NCBI GenBank assembly: GCA_902493335.1
Contig: CABUPJ010000013.1
Span: 1-64,000, forward strand
Length of the DNA: 64,000 nt
Reading direction: 5' to 3'
Source: an uncultured Porphyromonadaceae bacterium
GTDB taxonomy: Bacteria > Bacteroidota > Bacteroidia > Bacteroidales > Muribaculaceae
The position numbers and the translations under genes are program-made. This document shows positions 8,728-16,639 of the stretch, piece by piece. The notes under the pieces were generated by a model. The model did not search any database. It had not been told where the DNA came from and worked only from the letters and a program-made list of their open reading frames with translations. Each line of letters starts with the position of its first letter. Within the stretch, counting starts at the first letter, position 1.

Positions 8728-9258
8728 TTACCAGTCGCCGAGTGTGGCGTTGAAAATCAGTTCGACGAGTTCTTTTGATATCTGCTGACAGAGGTCGTCC
8801 TGCACGTCGGTGAGCATCAGCGAGCTGTCGAAGTCGCGATAGGCGCTGAAAGTCTGGTCGACGTTCTTGTTGTCCTGTTTATTGTCGATATATTTGAGCC
8901 TGACGGTGATTGTCAGTCGGGTCTGCGAGGCGTAGGCGTTTTCGGTCACTGCCTGCGGCGTCAGGTTATAGCCAGTTATCTCGCCCTCAATCTGGAGGTC
9001 CGACGGTCCGTCGACGGTCTGCAGCCGCGTGTTGCGTGCGATATAGTCGAGCAGCTCGTTCTCGAAGGTCTGCTGCAGAGGCGGATAGACCAAAGCCGCG
9101 CGTATCGGGAACTCGGCGACACGGATGGTGCGGTAGACGGCATAGTCAATCGACGAGCCGTTGAATTTATAGCTTATACACCCCGGCAGAGCGACGGCGG
9201 CGAGGATTGCCACAACGAGCAGCCGCAGCACGGGTGATATCGTTTTATTCGAGACCAT
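8728..9258 (-). CDS. lptE: LptE-family outer-membrane LPS assembly lipoprotein
   Basis: The 176-residue protein has a lipoprotein signal with lipobox ALPGC (Cys27), followed by the Bacteroidota LptE pattern YKFNGSSIDY and IEGEITGYNLTPQAVTENAYA. LptE plugs and assembles the LptD channel that puts LPS in the outer leaflet. The start overlaps the 3' end of the sigma-54 activator gene by 14 bp, indicating coupled translation. An LptD gene is not in the window. Confidence 0.85.
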   Translation of the reverse strand: MVSNKTISPVLRLLVVAILAAVALPGCISYKFNGSSIDYAVYRTIRVAEFPIRAALVYPPLQQTFENELLDYIARNTRLQTVDGPSDLQIEGEITGYNLTPQAVTENAYASQTRLTITVRLKYIDNKQDNKNVDQTFSAYRDFDSSLMLTDVQDDLCQQISKELVELIFNATLGDW

Positions 9259-10474
9259 ATTCTTTTATTTTGCGGTAAAGTGTACGTTCTGAGATGCCTA
9301 ACTCGCGGGCGGCGATCTTGCGGCGGCCGCTGTTGCGTTCGAGGGCCTCGGCGATGGCCTCGCGCTCGTTGTCGACAAGCGACTGCGGCATGTCGTCATG
9401 GGTGTCGCCGCCGTTGTTGACGATGGGACGGTTGTAGTCAGAGAGCTTCACGATGGCGGTGCCCGTTTTGGCCGGTTCGCTGTCGCGGTTAGCGTCAGGC
9501 TCGACCTCGACAAAGGTGTCGACAAACTTGTCGCCCTTGTCATTGACTTTCTCGGTCAGCTCCTCGATCTGGTTCTGAAGCCTGAATATCATGCTGAACA
9601 GCATCTCGCGCTCACGCTCGTAGGTGTGCGAGCGCTCGCCGCTGACGACGGGCGAGAAGACCGTGGCGTTTTCGGGCAGATACTGGCGCACGACAGGCGC
9701 GGTGATTTCATGGCCAGACTCGAAGATCGCCATCTGCTCGACGACGTTCTTGAGCTGACGCACGTTGCCGGGCCAGCGGTAATGCGACATGATGACGCGG
9801 GTCTCGTCGCTGAACGAGATGGCCGGCATGCGGTAGCGCTCGCTGAAATCCGAGGCAAACTTGCGGGCCAGCAGCATGATGTCGCCGCCGCGCTCGCGAA
9901 GCGGCGGTATCGTGATGACGACCGTCGACAGTCGGTAGTAGAGGTCTTCGCGGAATCGCCCCTCCTCGACGGCCTTCATCAGATTGACATTCGTGGCGGC
10001 GACGATGCGCACGTTGGTCTTCTGCATCGTCGACGAGCCGACTTTGAGGAACTCGCCTGTCTCAAGCACGCGGAGCAGGCGCGCCTGAGTCGTCAGCGGC
10101 AGCTCGGCCACCTCGTCGAGGAATATCGTGCCGCCGTCAGCCTCCTCGAAGTAACCCTTGCGTGAGGCTACGGCGCCCGTGAACGAGCCCTTTTCGTGTC
10201 CGAAAAGCTCCGAGTCGATGGTGCCCTCGGGGATGGCACCGCAGTTGACGGCTATATATTTAGAATGTTTGCGCGCACTGTAGGCGTGGATTATCTGAGG
10301 GAAAAACTCCTTGCCCGTGCCGCTCTCGCCGATGACGAGCACCGACAGGTCAATCGGAGCCACACGTATCGCCCGCTCGACAGCGAGCAACAGCGCCGGC
10401 GCGTTACCGACGATGCCGAAGCGCAATTTGGCCTGCATCACATCAGCCGGAAGTTCTGAGGGAGTTATCTGCAT
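9245..10474 (-). CDS. Sigma-54-dependent activator without a receiver domain
   Basis: The roughly 409-residue protein is an AAA+ enhancer-binding protein. It has Walker A GESGTGKE (49-56), the sigma-54 contact loop GSFTGA (96-101), Walker B GGTIFLDEVAEL, and a C-terminal Fis-type helix-turn-helix (RKIAARELGISERTLYRKI). No phosphoreceiver or other sensor precedes the AAA+ domain, so its control must come from elsewhere. The start was set at ATG 10474; a second in-frame ATG at 10492 adds six residues but overlaps the probable transcription start. It is the first gene of the lptE-secG group, a placement common in Bacteroidales. Confidence 0.88.
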   Translation of the reverse strand: MQITPSELPADVMQAKLRFGIVGNAPALLLAVERAIRVAPIDLSVLVIGESGTGKEFFPQIIHAYSARKHSKYIAVNCGAIPEGTIDSELFGHEKGSFTGAVASRKGYFEEADGGTIFLDEVAELPLTTQARLLRVLETGEFLKVGSSTMQKTNVRIVAATNVNLMKAVEEGRFREDLYYRLSTVVITIPPLRERGGDIMLLARKFASDFSERYRMPAISFSDETRVIMSHYRWPGNVRQLKNVVEQMAIFESGHEITAPVVRQYLPENATVFSPVVSGERSHTYEREREMLFSMIFRLQNQIEELTEKVNDKGDKFVDTFVEVEPDANRDSEPAKTGTAIVKLSDYNRPIVNNGGDTHDDMPQSLVDNEREAIAEALERNSGRRKIAARELGISERTLYRKIKEYGLE

Positions 10475-10493
10475 AAATTCTGATTTTAACAAG

Positions 10494-10501
10494 CAAAGTT
10501 A
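10494..10501 (-). promoter_or_regulatory. Promoter -7 element (TAACTTTG) for the sigma-54 activator operon
   Basis: Plus-strand CAAAGTTA reads TAACTTTG on the minus strand, about 20 bp before the preferred ATG at 10474. The closeness supports 10474 over 10492 as the start. Confidence 0.5.
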
Positions 10502-10564
10502 CAAAAAATCACTCTAACCCGCAAACCGAGGATTTTGAACGCAACTCCGTATCATAAATATCAC

Positions 10565-10572
10565 TAACTTTG
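10565..10572 (+). promoter_or_regulatory. Promoter -7 element (TAACTTTG) for the RAYT gene
   Basis: A full TAnnTTTG match ends 7 bp before the upstream REP palindrome. The transcription start therefore falls at or in the palindrome, which would place a hairpin at the mRNA 5' end. Confidence 0.45.
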
Positions 10573-10578
10573 CCACAG

Positions 10579-10598
10579 CCGGGTCGAGCTCGACCCGG
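10579..10598 (-). repeat. REP palindrome, left flank of the RAYT gene
   Basis: A perfect 20-bp palindrome, CCGGGTCGAGCTCGACCCGG. The identical palindrome lies at 11587-11606. Flanking bases show the two are inverted: here ACACAATAAT follows, while the reverse complement of the right copy has ACACATTAAT in the same place. It sits between the promoter and start codon of the transposase gene. Confidence 0.8.
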
Positions 10599-10624
10599 AC
10601 ACAATAATACCTTCGGCTAATCGC

Positions 10625-11536
10625 ATGAAAGAATCTGTCAACCCCAATCTCAAACGTGCATTCTGGCATAGCTACTATGACAGGGCAACTTACATGGTTA
10701 CGGTCACCAAACATCCTTCATGTCCCGATTTTGGCAGACTTGATTTTACCGAGCCTTCAGACGCAGCTGTTACGATCAGCAAGTTTGGAGCCATCCTCGA
10801 GAAACAAATCGACATAACTTCCTCATATAACCCTCGGATCATGATTCTCGACAAAGTCATCATGCCCGACCATGCCCATATCCTTATGGCCGTCACCGAG
10901 CCTCTCGACCGTCATTTCGGCGATATAATTCAGGCTATTAAAGCCGCCACGACGTCGAATATCCGAAAAATTTCAGGCAATGACAGCCTGACGGTGTTCG
11001 TAGACGGCTTCCACGACAGAATAATCACTGATTGCCGGCAGCTTGAAACGGCAACAAAATATATTCATGACAACCCGCGCCGATTGGCTGTGCGCCAGGT
11101 CTATCCCGAGTTCTTTCGCCGCGTCAACAATCTTGAAATCGGTGGTTGTCTATGCCAGGCTTATGGGAATATGCATTTGTTGCAAAACCCGTTCAAAGAA
11201 GCTGTCATCGTGCATCGTCGCGACAGCGAGGAAACCCGTGAGCAGCATCGACAGCAAAGATTATATACTGCAGCCAACGGCGGTGTGCTTGTGTCGCCTT
11301 TCATCTCGCAGGCAGAAAAAGCCATCCGAGTCGAAGCAGAAAGCGTTGGCGGCAAAATCATCCTCATCACCAACCAAAACATGGGCGAACGCTACAAACC
11401 TATAGGTCATGACTTTGAATTTTGCGAATCGGGGCGCCTGCTCATCATCTCAATCCCGGCCATAGAAGCTACCCTCACCCGCGCCGCCTGTCTCACCATG
11501 AACTCCCTTGCAGAAACCATCGCCCACAACCTATGA
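10625..11536 (+). CDS. REP-associated tyrosine transposase (Y1/IS200-like) with C-terminal extension
   Basis: Residues about 15-160 have the Y1 HUH transposase pattern: YMVTVT near the start, the HUH motif in MPDHAHILMAV, and a candidate catalytic tyrosine in ATKYIHDNPRR. RAYTs cut and join single-stranded DNA at REP hairpins, and inverted REP palindromes flank this gene on both sides. The 303 residues exceed the usual 170-220. Residues about 215-303 (GGVLVSPFISQAEKAI, then GGKIILI and ESGRLLIIS) form an extra domain with a Rossmann/SLOG-like feel that I cannot assign firmly. The gene appears intact. Neighbours are unrelated housekeeping genes, consistent with insertion. Confidence 0.85.
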   Translation: MKESVNPNLKRAFWHSYYDRATYMVTVTKHPSCPDFGRLDFTEPSDAAVTISKFGAILEKQIDITSSYNPRIMILDKVIMPDHAHILMAVTEPLDRHFGDIIQAIKAATTSNIRKISGNDSLTVFVDGFHDRIITDCRQLETATKYIHDNPRRLAVRQVYPEFFRRVNNLEIGGCLCQAYGNMHLLQNPFKEAVIVHRRDSEETREQHRQQRLYTAANGGVLVSPFISQAEKAIRVEAESVGGKIILITNQNMGERYKPIGHDFEFCESGRLLIISIPAIEATLTRAACLTMNSLAETIAHNL

Positions 11537-11586
11537 TTCCATTAGCCAAAGCAATAAAAGGTCGTTAACCAAAACTATTAATGTGT

Positions 11587-11606
11587 CCGGGTCGAGCTCG
11601 ACCCGG
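11587..11606 (+). repeat. REP palindrome, right flank of the RAYT gene
   Basis: The same 20-bp perfect palindrome as at 10579-10598, in inverted orientation judged by its flanks. It is preceded by AACCAAAACTATTAATGTGT, the head shared with the solo copy at 78-123. It starts 50 bp after the transposase stop codon. A further stem GGCGCT/AGCGCC follows at 11620-11640. Confidence 0.8.
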
Positions 11607-11699
11607 CTATAACCGCCGTGGCGCTTGGGCGAGCAGCGCCGATAATCTGTAATCATTGCTAAATTCTCCCTTGGCTTTGGCCGTGTGGCGTTTTTTTTG

Positions 11700-11707
11700 T
11701 TATTTTG
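11700..11707 (+). promoter_or_regulatory. Near-consensus -7 element (TTATTTTG) before the antiporter gene
   Basis: TTATTTTG departs from TAnnTTTG at one position and lies 48 bp upstream of the ATG at 11755. The same octamer precedes the reductase gene at 17677. Confidence 0.3.
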
Positions 11708-11754
11708 CGGTTTTTAATGCGTAAAAACCTATTCGTTAATACCTCTTTAAGCTA

Positions 11755-12735
11755 ATGATTCTTGATATTGTCTGGCTCGTTGTCGGTCTGGTGTTGATAC
11801 TGGCAGGGGCTAATTTTCTGACCGACGGCGCCTCGTCGGTCGCCAAACGCCTCGGGGTGAGCGACCTGATTATCGGCCTGACGGTCGTCGCTTTCGGCAC
11901 ATCGGCTCCGGAGCTGTCGATAAGCATCGTTTCGGCCATCAACCACAACGCCGAGCTCGCCGTCGGCAACGTCATCGGCAGCAACATATTCAATATCCTT
12001 GTTATCATAGGCATAACAGCTATGGTACGCCCAATAAAGATTCAGAAATCGGTCATGACTACCGAGCTGCCGATGGTGCTGCTGTCATCTATCATAATGC
12101 TCATCATAGGCAGCAGCGTCATCCTCGACGGCGCCCCCGCCAACGTAGTCACCCGCGTTGACGGCCTCTTCCTCCTGATATTCTTCCTGCTGTTCATGCG
12201 CTATACTTTCGCGAGCGCCCGCAACAGCGACCCGGCGAAGCGCGACCCGCAGAGCGCCGACGGCAAGAAACTCTCGGGCATGTCGGTCATACGCGCGATT
12301 CTTTATATCATCGGCGGCCTGGCCGCACTGATCTGGGGCGGTGACAGATTTGTCGACGGAGCCACCGGCATCGCCCGCGTCATGGGCGTCAGCGAGGCAG
12401 TCATCGGCCTGACCATCGTCGCCGTCGGCACATCGCTGCCCGAGCTGGCTACGTCGGTCGTCGCAGCCCTAAAGAACGAACCCGGCATGGCCATCGGCAA
12501 CGTCATCGGCAGCAACATCTTCAACGTGCTGCTTGTGCTCGGCGCCTCGGCCACGGTAGCGCCGCTGCCATTCGGCAACATCTCGAACATCGACCTGCTG
12601 ACTCTCGTCGGCGCGAGCGTGCTCTTCCTCGTTTTCGGTCAGTTCTTCAAAGAGCGCACCATCACCCGCGTCGAAGGCGGCGTGATGTTTGCCTGTTATA
12701 TAGCTTATACAGTCTATCTTATAGCCAACATATGA
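11755..12735 (+). CDS. Calcium/sodium antiporter (CaCA family, YrbG-like)
   Basis: The 326-residue inner-membrane protein has the two alpha-repeats that define the CaCA family: GLTVVAFGTSAPELSISIVSA with GNVIGSNIFNILVIIG in the first half, and GLTIVAVGTSLPELATSVVAA with GNVIGSNIFNVLLVLG in the second. These repeats form the ion-binding centre of Na+/Ca2+ exchangers. About ten hydrophobic segments are visible. The stop codon overlaps the start of the CotH-like gene by four bases (ATGA), which couples the two although their roles look unrelated. Confidence 0.93.
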   Translation: MILDIVWLVVGLVLILAGANFLTDGASSVAKRLGVSDLIIGLTVVAFGTSAPELSISIVSAINHNAELAVGNVIGSNIFNILVIIGITAMVRPIKIQKSVMTTELPMVLLSSIIMLIIGSSVILDGAPANVVTRVDGLFLLIFFLLFMRYTFASARNSDPAKRDPQSADGKKLSGMSVIRAILYIIGGLAALIWGGDRFVDGATGIARVMGVSEAVIGLTIVAVGTSLPELATSVVAALKNEPGMAIGNVIGSNIFNVLLVLGASATVAPLPFGNISNIDLLTLVGASVLFLVFGQFFKERTITRVEGGVMFACYIAYTVYLIANI

Positions 12736-14624
12736 TAAAATTGAATATCTTCGGGCGACAGGCCGTGCTTGCCGCCGTTTTTCTCACGGCAATTTTCGCC
12801 GCCAATGCAGTCAACACCGACGCCGAAGGCTATCCTGTGATGTATCTTCGCGGCGAGCAGATTTCATCGCCCTGGTCGGCCGACGACAGCTACCGTTTCA
12901 CCCGCTCGGGCGAGGTCTACACGATACACGTCGACCGTCTCGACGGAGAATTCAAGATCTCCGACAGCGGCTGGGAGCTTAACTACGGCTCGCCCGCATC
13001 GGGCAAACAGACCGTCAGCGGCGACTGCACCGTCACCGGCTATCAGAACGGACCAAACTTCATCGCACGCGACCTGCGCGACTGCACCGTCAGCTTCACC
13101 CTCAACCGCAACAGCTCGACGGCAATAACGTTCACCACATCATCGGTGCGTCCGCCCGCCGAAGGTCTCTCTGGAACGCTCCCGGTGATGTATATCGACG
13201 TGCGCAACGCCGACGGCACATACAACGACGAAATCATCTCTAAAGATCTCGCCCACAAAGACTACTTCGACGCCGAATACCGCCTCGACCTCAACGGCTG
13301 CAAATGGCTCGAAGAGCTCGGCGCCAAATCTGTCGGCTCAGCCGACGCACCGCTCAAGACCCAGATAAAAGCCCGCGGCAACTGGACCCGCAAAGGCTTC
13401 GCCAAAAAGCCCTTCAAGCTCAAACTCGCCGACAAACAGGCTCTGCTCGGTCTGTCGAAGAGTAAACATTTCGCTCTGCTGGCCCACGCCGACGATAACC
13501 GCGGCTACCTACGCAACTTCACAGGCTTCAACCTCGGGCGCCGCATAGGCCTGCCCTGGACCCCGTGGCAGCAGCCGGTCGAGGTCGTCATCAACGGCGA
13601 CTACCGCGGCCTCTACTTCCTCACCGAGTCGATACGCATCGAGAAAGACCGCGTCAACATCACCGAGCTCGACGACAACGTCTCCGACGCCGCCCTCATC
13701 TCCGGCGGCTACCTCGTCGAGCTCGACAACTACGACGAAGACAACCAGCTGCGTTTCTCCGAAAAAAGCTGCGTCAGCGGACACTCGCTCGACGCCCTGC
13801 GCGTGACCTTCGACACCCCCGAGGAATACTCCGAACTCCAGCGTCGCTTTGTCGGCGACCAGTTCGAGGCCATCAACAACGCCGTCGGCACCTGCGACGA
13901 CGCCCTCTGGAGCTACCTCGACCTCGACGACGCCGCGCGCTACTACCTCGTCAACGAAATCATCGGCCATGTCGAGGCCTATCACGGTTCGACCTACCTA
14001 TTCCGAGACCGCGGCGAGGGTCAGAAATGGCACTTCTCGCCCCTTTGGGACTGCGGCAACGCCTTTGTCGCCCCCGCCGAAGGCTTCTTCTATGACCACG
14101 ACCCATACGGCAACACATGGATTCCGTCGATGCGTCAGAACGCCCGCTTCAACGCCAAGATTGAAGCCACCTGGCAGTGGTTCATGTCGTCCTGCTACGA
14201 CGGTCTCACCGACGACATAAAAGCCTACTGCGACCACATCGCCGCAGCCGCAGTCGCCGACCGCCGCCGCTGGAAAGACCGCCCCGTGCCCGACGGCGGA
14301 CAGCCCGTCGCCGACAACAGCGACATCACCGGCCGACGCGACGAAGTCATCTCATACCTCGCCAAACGCATAGCCTGGCTCACAAGCCGTTTCGGCAAAT
14401 TCGACCCTGCGAATCCCACCGCCGAGCCCGAGCGTGACACCACTCCCGCCGCCGCGCTTCCCGCCTACGCCGGCATCGAAAACGTCATTATCGACGCCGA
14501 CAACAACACCCCCGTAAGATACTACAACCTCTCGGGCATCGAGATACCCCACCCCGACACCCGCGGTTACTACATCGAGCGCCGCGCCGGCCGCTCATCC
14601 CTCCGCCCCCCGAAGCGCAACTGA
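12732..14624 (+). CDS. Secreted CotH kinase-family protein
   Basis: The 630-residue protein has a signal peptide (about 1-26). Residues about 30-140 form a beta-rich domain resembling the SusE/F-like modules found before CotH domains in Bacteroidota. Residues about 150-490 match the CotH domain: ARGNWTRKGFAKKPFKLKL, LRNFTGFNLGRRIGLPW, NGDYRGLYFLTESIRI, then FSPLWDCGNAF. CotH proteins are atypical kinases that can phosphorylate surface proteins. The C-terminus ends in a YYNLSGIEI segment, a degenerate form of the YYNLQGVRV tail seen in two other secreted proteins here. The coding sequence is very GC-rich. Confidence 0.85.
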   Translation: MIKLNIFGRQAVLAAVFLTAIFAANAVNTDAEGYPVMYLRGEQISSPWSADDSYRFTRSGEVYTIHVDRLDGEFKISDSGWELNYGSPASGKQTVSGDCTVTGYQNGPNFIARDLRDCTVSFTLNRNSSTAITFTTSSVRPPAEGLSGTLPVMYIDVRNADGTYNDEIISKDLAHKDYFDAEYRLDLNGCKWLEELGAKSVGSADAPLKTQIKARGNWTRKGFAKKPFKLKLADKQALLGLSKSKHFALLAHADDNRGYLRNFTGFNLGRRIGLPWTPWQQPVEVVINGDYRGLYFLTESIRIEKDRVNITELDDNVSDAALISGGYLVELDNYDEDNQLRFSEKSCVSGHSLDALRVTFDTPEEYSELQRRFVGDQFEAINNAVGTCDDALWSYLDLDDAARYYLVNEIIGHVEAYHGSTYLFRDRGEGQKWHFSPLWDCGNAFVAPAEGFFYDHDPYGNTWIPSMRQNARFNAKIEATWQWFMSSCYDGLTDDIKAYCDHIAAAAVADRRRWKDRPVPDGGQPVADNSDITGRRDEVISYLAKRIAWLTSRFGKFDPANPTAEPERDTTPAAALPAYAGIENVIIDADNNTPVRYYNLSGIEIPHPDTRGYYIERRAGRSSLRPPKRN

Positions 14625-14698
14625 CTCCCGACGGCGTAAATTTTCTCTGACGACCCCGTTTTTTACCCCTGAGGGTCAGATAATCGACGAAATTTGTT

Positions 14699-14706
14699 TA
14701 CTTTTG
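14699..14706 (+). promoter_or_regulatory. Promoter -7 element (TACTTTTG) for the yqeY-like gene
   Basis: A full TAnnTTTG match 48 bp before the ATG at 14754. No good -33 TTG is visible at the usual spacing. Confidence 0.5.
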
Positions 14707-14753
14707 CAGTCAGAAAAACAATTTGGAAACAATCAAAAAAAGATATAGAAATT

Positions 14754-15221
14754 ATGGATCTTTTTGAAACCGTCAGTGCCGACATCAAATCGGCAATGCT
14801 CGCAAAAGACAAAGTGCGCCTGCAGGCACTCCGCGGCATTAAGAAGGAATTTCTCGAAGCCAAGACCGCTCCGGGCAGCGATGGCTCTCTGAGCGACGAA
14901 GCCGCCACCAAAGTGCTCGTCAAGATGGCTAAACAGCGTCGCGAAAGCGCCCGCATATATCAGGAACAGAACCGTCCCGAACTCGCCGAAACCGAGCTCG
15001 CCGAGTGTGCCGTCATCGAAGAATACCTTCCCAAGCCCCTCTCAGACGAAGAACTCGAGGCTGCCCTGCGCAAAATCATCGCCGAGACCGGCGCAACATC
15101 TCCCGCCCAGATGGGTAAGGTGATGGGCGTCGCCACCAAAGCCCTCGCCGGCCGCGCCGACGGACACGCCATCTCGGCAAAAGTCAAACAACTCCTCAGC
15201 GGAGCTCCCTCAACAAAATAA
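14754..15221 (+). CDS. GatB/YqeY domain-containing protein
   Basis: The 155-residue protein matches the small stand-alone YqeY family: a helical N-terminus (DIKSAMLAKDKVRLQALRGIKKEF) and a C-terminal half resembling the tRNA-binding tail of GatB (LSDEELEAALRKIIAETGATSPAQMGKVMG). The role is unproven, but association with aminoacyl-tRNA amidation or tRNA binding is usually assumed, and serS follows 39 bp later. The ATG at 14754 was chosen because residues encoded upstream overlap the promoter element and lack family similarity. Confidence 0.88.
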   Translation: MDLFETVSADIKSAMLAKDKVRLQALRGIKKEFLEAKTAPGSDGSLSDEAATKVLVKMAKQRRESARIYQEQNRPELAETELAECAVIEEYLPKPLSDEELEAALRKIIAETGATSPAQMGKVMGVATKALAGRADGHAISAKVKQLLSGAPSTK

Positions 15222-15260
15222 ACCAACAGCTCCACTGCCGGAGCATAACACCATAACAAT

Positions 15261-16526
15261 ATGCTTACCTTACAGCAAATCAAAGAAAATCCCCAATATA
15301 TCGTCGAACGCCTTGCCGTCAAAGGCTTCGACGGCAAAGAGGCCATCGACCGCATCCTCACCCTCGACGAAGACCGCCGTAAATTCCAGCTTCAGAACGA
15401 CAATCTCGCATCTGAGCTTAAAAAACTCGCCGACAAAATCGGCGCGCTCATGAAGGCCGGCGAACGCCAGCAGGCCGAAGACGTCAAGGCCACTGTTGCC
15501 TCGCTAAAGGCCTCGCAGAAAGAAATCGCCGACAACCTCGACGCCGCAGCCAGGGAAATCATCGAGATACTCCTCACCGTGCCCAACATTCCCTGTGAGA
15601 TGGTGCCCGAAGGCAAGACCGCGGCAGACAACGTCGTCGAGAAAACCGGCGGCCCGATGCCCGACCTGCCCGAAGACGCCCTGCCCCACTGGGACCTCGC
15701 CAAGAAATACAACCTCATCGATTTTGACCTCGGCGTCAAGATTACAGGCGCAGGCTTCCCGGTCTATATCGGCAAAGGCGCCAAACTCCAGCGCGCACTC
15801 ATCCAGTTCTTCCTCGACCGCGCTTCCGAGGCCGGCTATCTTGAGATTCAGCCGCCTTATGTCGTCAACGAGGCATCGGGCTACGGCACAGGCCAGCTGC
15901 CCGACAAAGAGGGTCAGATGTACCACGTCAACCTCGACAACCTCTACCTCATCCCCACAGCCGAAGTGCCCGTGACAAACCTCTACCGCGACGTCATCCT
16001 CACCGACGTGCCCGTCAAAAACTGCGCCTACTCGGCCTGCTTCCGCCGCGAAGCCGGCAGCTACGGCAAAGACGTCCGCGGCCTCAACCGTCTCCACCAG
16101 TTCGACAAAGTCGAAATCGTGCGTATCGAGAAACCCGAAAACTCTTATGCCGCCCTCGAAGAGATGAAAGACCATGTCCAGTCGCTCCTCGACTCGCTCG
16201 GTCTGCCCTGGCACATCCTGCGCCTCTGCGGCGGCGATATGAGCTTCACCTCGGCCATCACATTCGACTTTGAAGTCTACTCGGCCGCACAGAAACGCTG
16301 GCTAGAAGTATCGTCAGTGTCAAACTTCGAGACCTATCAGGCCAACCGCCTCAAATGCCGCTACCGCGCCGAAGACAAGAAGACACGCCTCTGCCACACC
16401 CTCAACGGCTCGGCGCTCGCTCTGCCGCGCATCATGGCCGCCCTGCTTGAAAACAACCAGACCCCCGATGGCATCGTCGTCCCGGAATGTCTCCGCCGCT
16501 ACACCGGCTTCGATATCATCGACTGA
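15261..16526 (+). CDS. serS: Seryl-tRNA synthetase
   Basis: The 421-residue class II synthetase charges tRNA-Ser. The N-terminal coiled coil (about 30-100) is the arm that contacts the long variable loop of tRNA-Ser. The catalytic domain shows motif 2 (CFRREAGSYGKDVRGLNRLHQF) near 258-280 and motif 3 (GSALALPRIMAALLENNQ) near the end. Length is normal for the family. It is followed by a strong bidirectional terminator. Confidence 0.96.
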   Translation: MLTLQQIKENPQYIVERLAVKGFDGKEAIDRILTLDEDRRKFQLQNDNLASELKKLADKIGALMKAGERQQAEDVKATVASLKASQKEIADNLDAAAREIIEILLTVPNIPCEMVPEGKTAADNVVEKTGGPMPDLPEDALPHWDLAKKYNLIDFDLGVKITGAGFPVYIGKGAKLQRALIQFFLDRASEAGYLEIQPPYVVNEASGYGTGQLPDKEGQMYHVNLDNLYLIPTAEVPVTNLYRDVILTDVPVKNCAYSACFRREAGSYGKDVRGLNRLHQFDKVEIVRIEKPENSYAALEEMKDHVQSLLDSLGLPWHILRLCGGDMSFTSAITFDFEVYSAAQKRWLEVSSVSNFETYQANRLKCRYRAEDKKTRLCHTLNGSALALPRIMAALLENNQTPDGIVVPECLRRYTGFDIID

Positions 16527-16540
16527 TTCAATGGCACAAT

Positions 16541-16584
16541 AAAAACAAGCAGCGAGAACCCTCCGGCTCTCGCTGCTTGTTTTT
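16541..16584. terminator. Bidirectional intrinsic terminator between serS and the AraC gene
   Basis: AAAAACAAGCAGCGAGA (16541-16557) pairs with TCTCGCTGCTTGTTTTT (16568-16584), with an A-run on one side and a T-run on the other, so it can act in both directions. The stem core AGCAGCGAG/CTCTCGCTGCT recurs in the terminator at 39975-40007. Confidence 0.85.
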
Positions 16585-16639
16585 ACTCAATGACCCCCCA
16601 ATGGTTTAGCCCATGATTGTACTTCGTGCCATTTGAAAA

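Noticed and set aside
10625..11536. Autonomous IS200/IS605 insertion sequence
   Set aside because: No TnpB gene or typical IS200 ends were seen; the flanking inverted palindromes and length fit a RAYT better.
12732..14624. Long open frames antisense to the CotH-like gene and in other GC-rich genes
   Set aside because: They are shadows of high-GC codon use, have Arg/Pro/Ser- or Val/Gly-rich composition and match no family.
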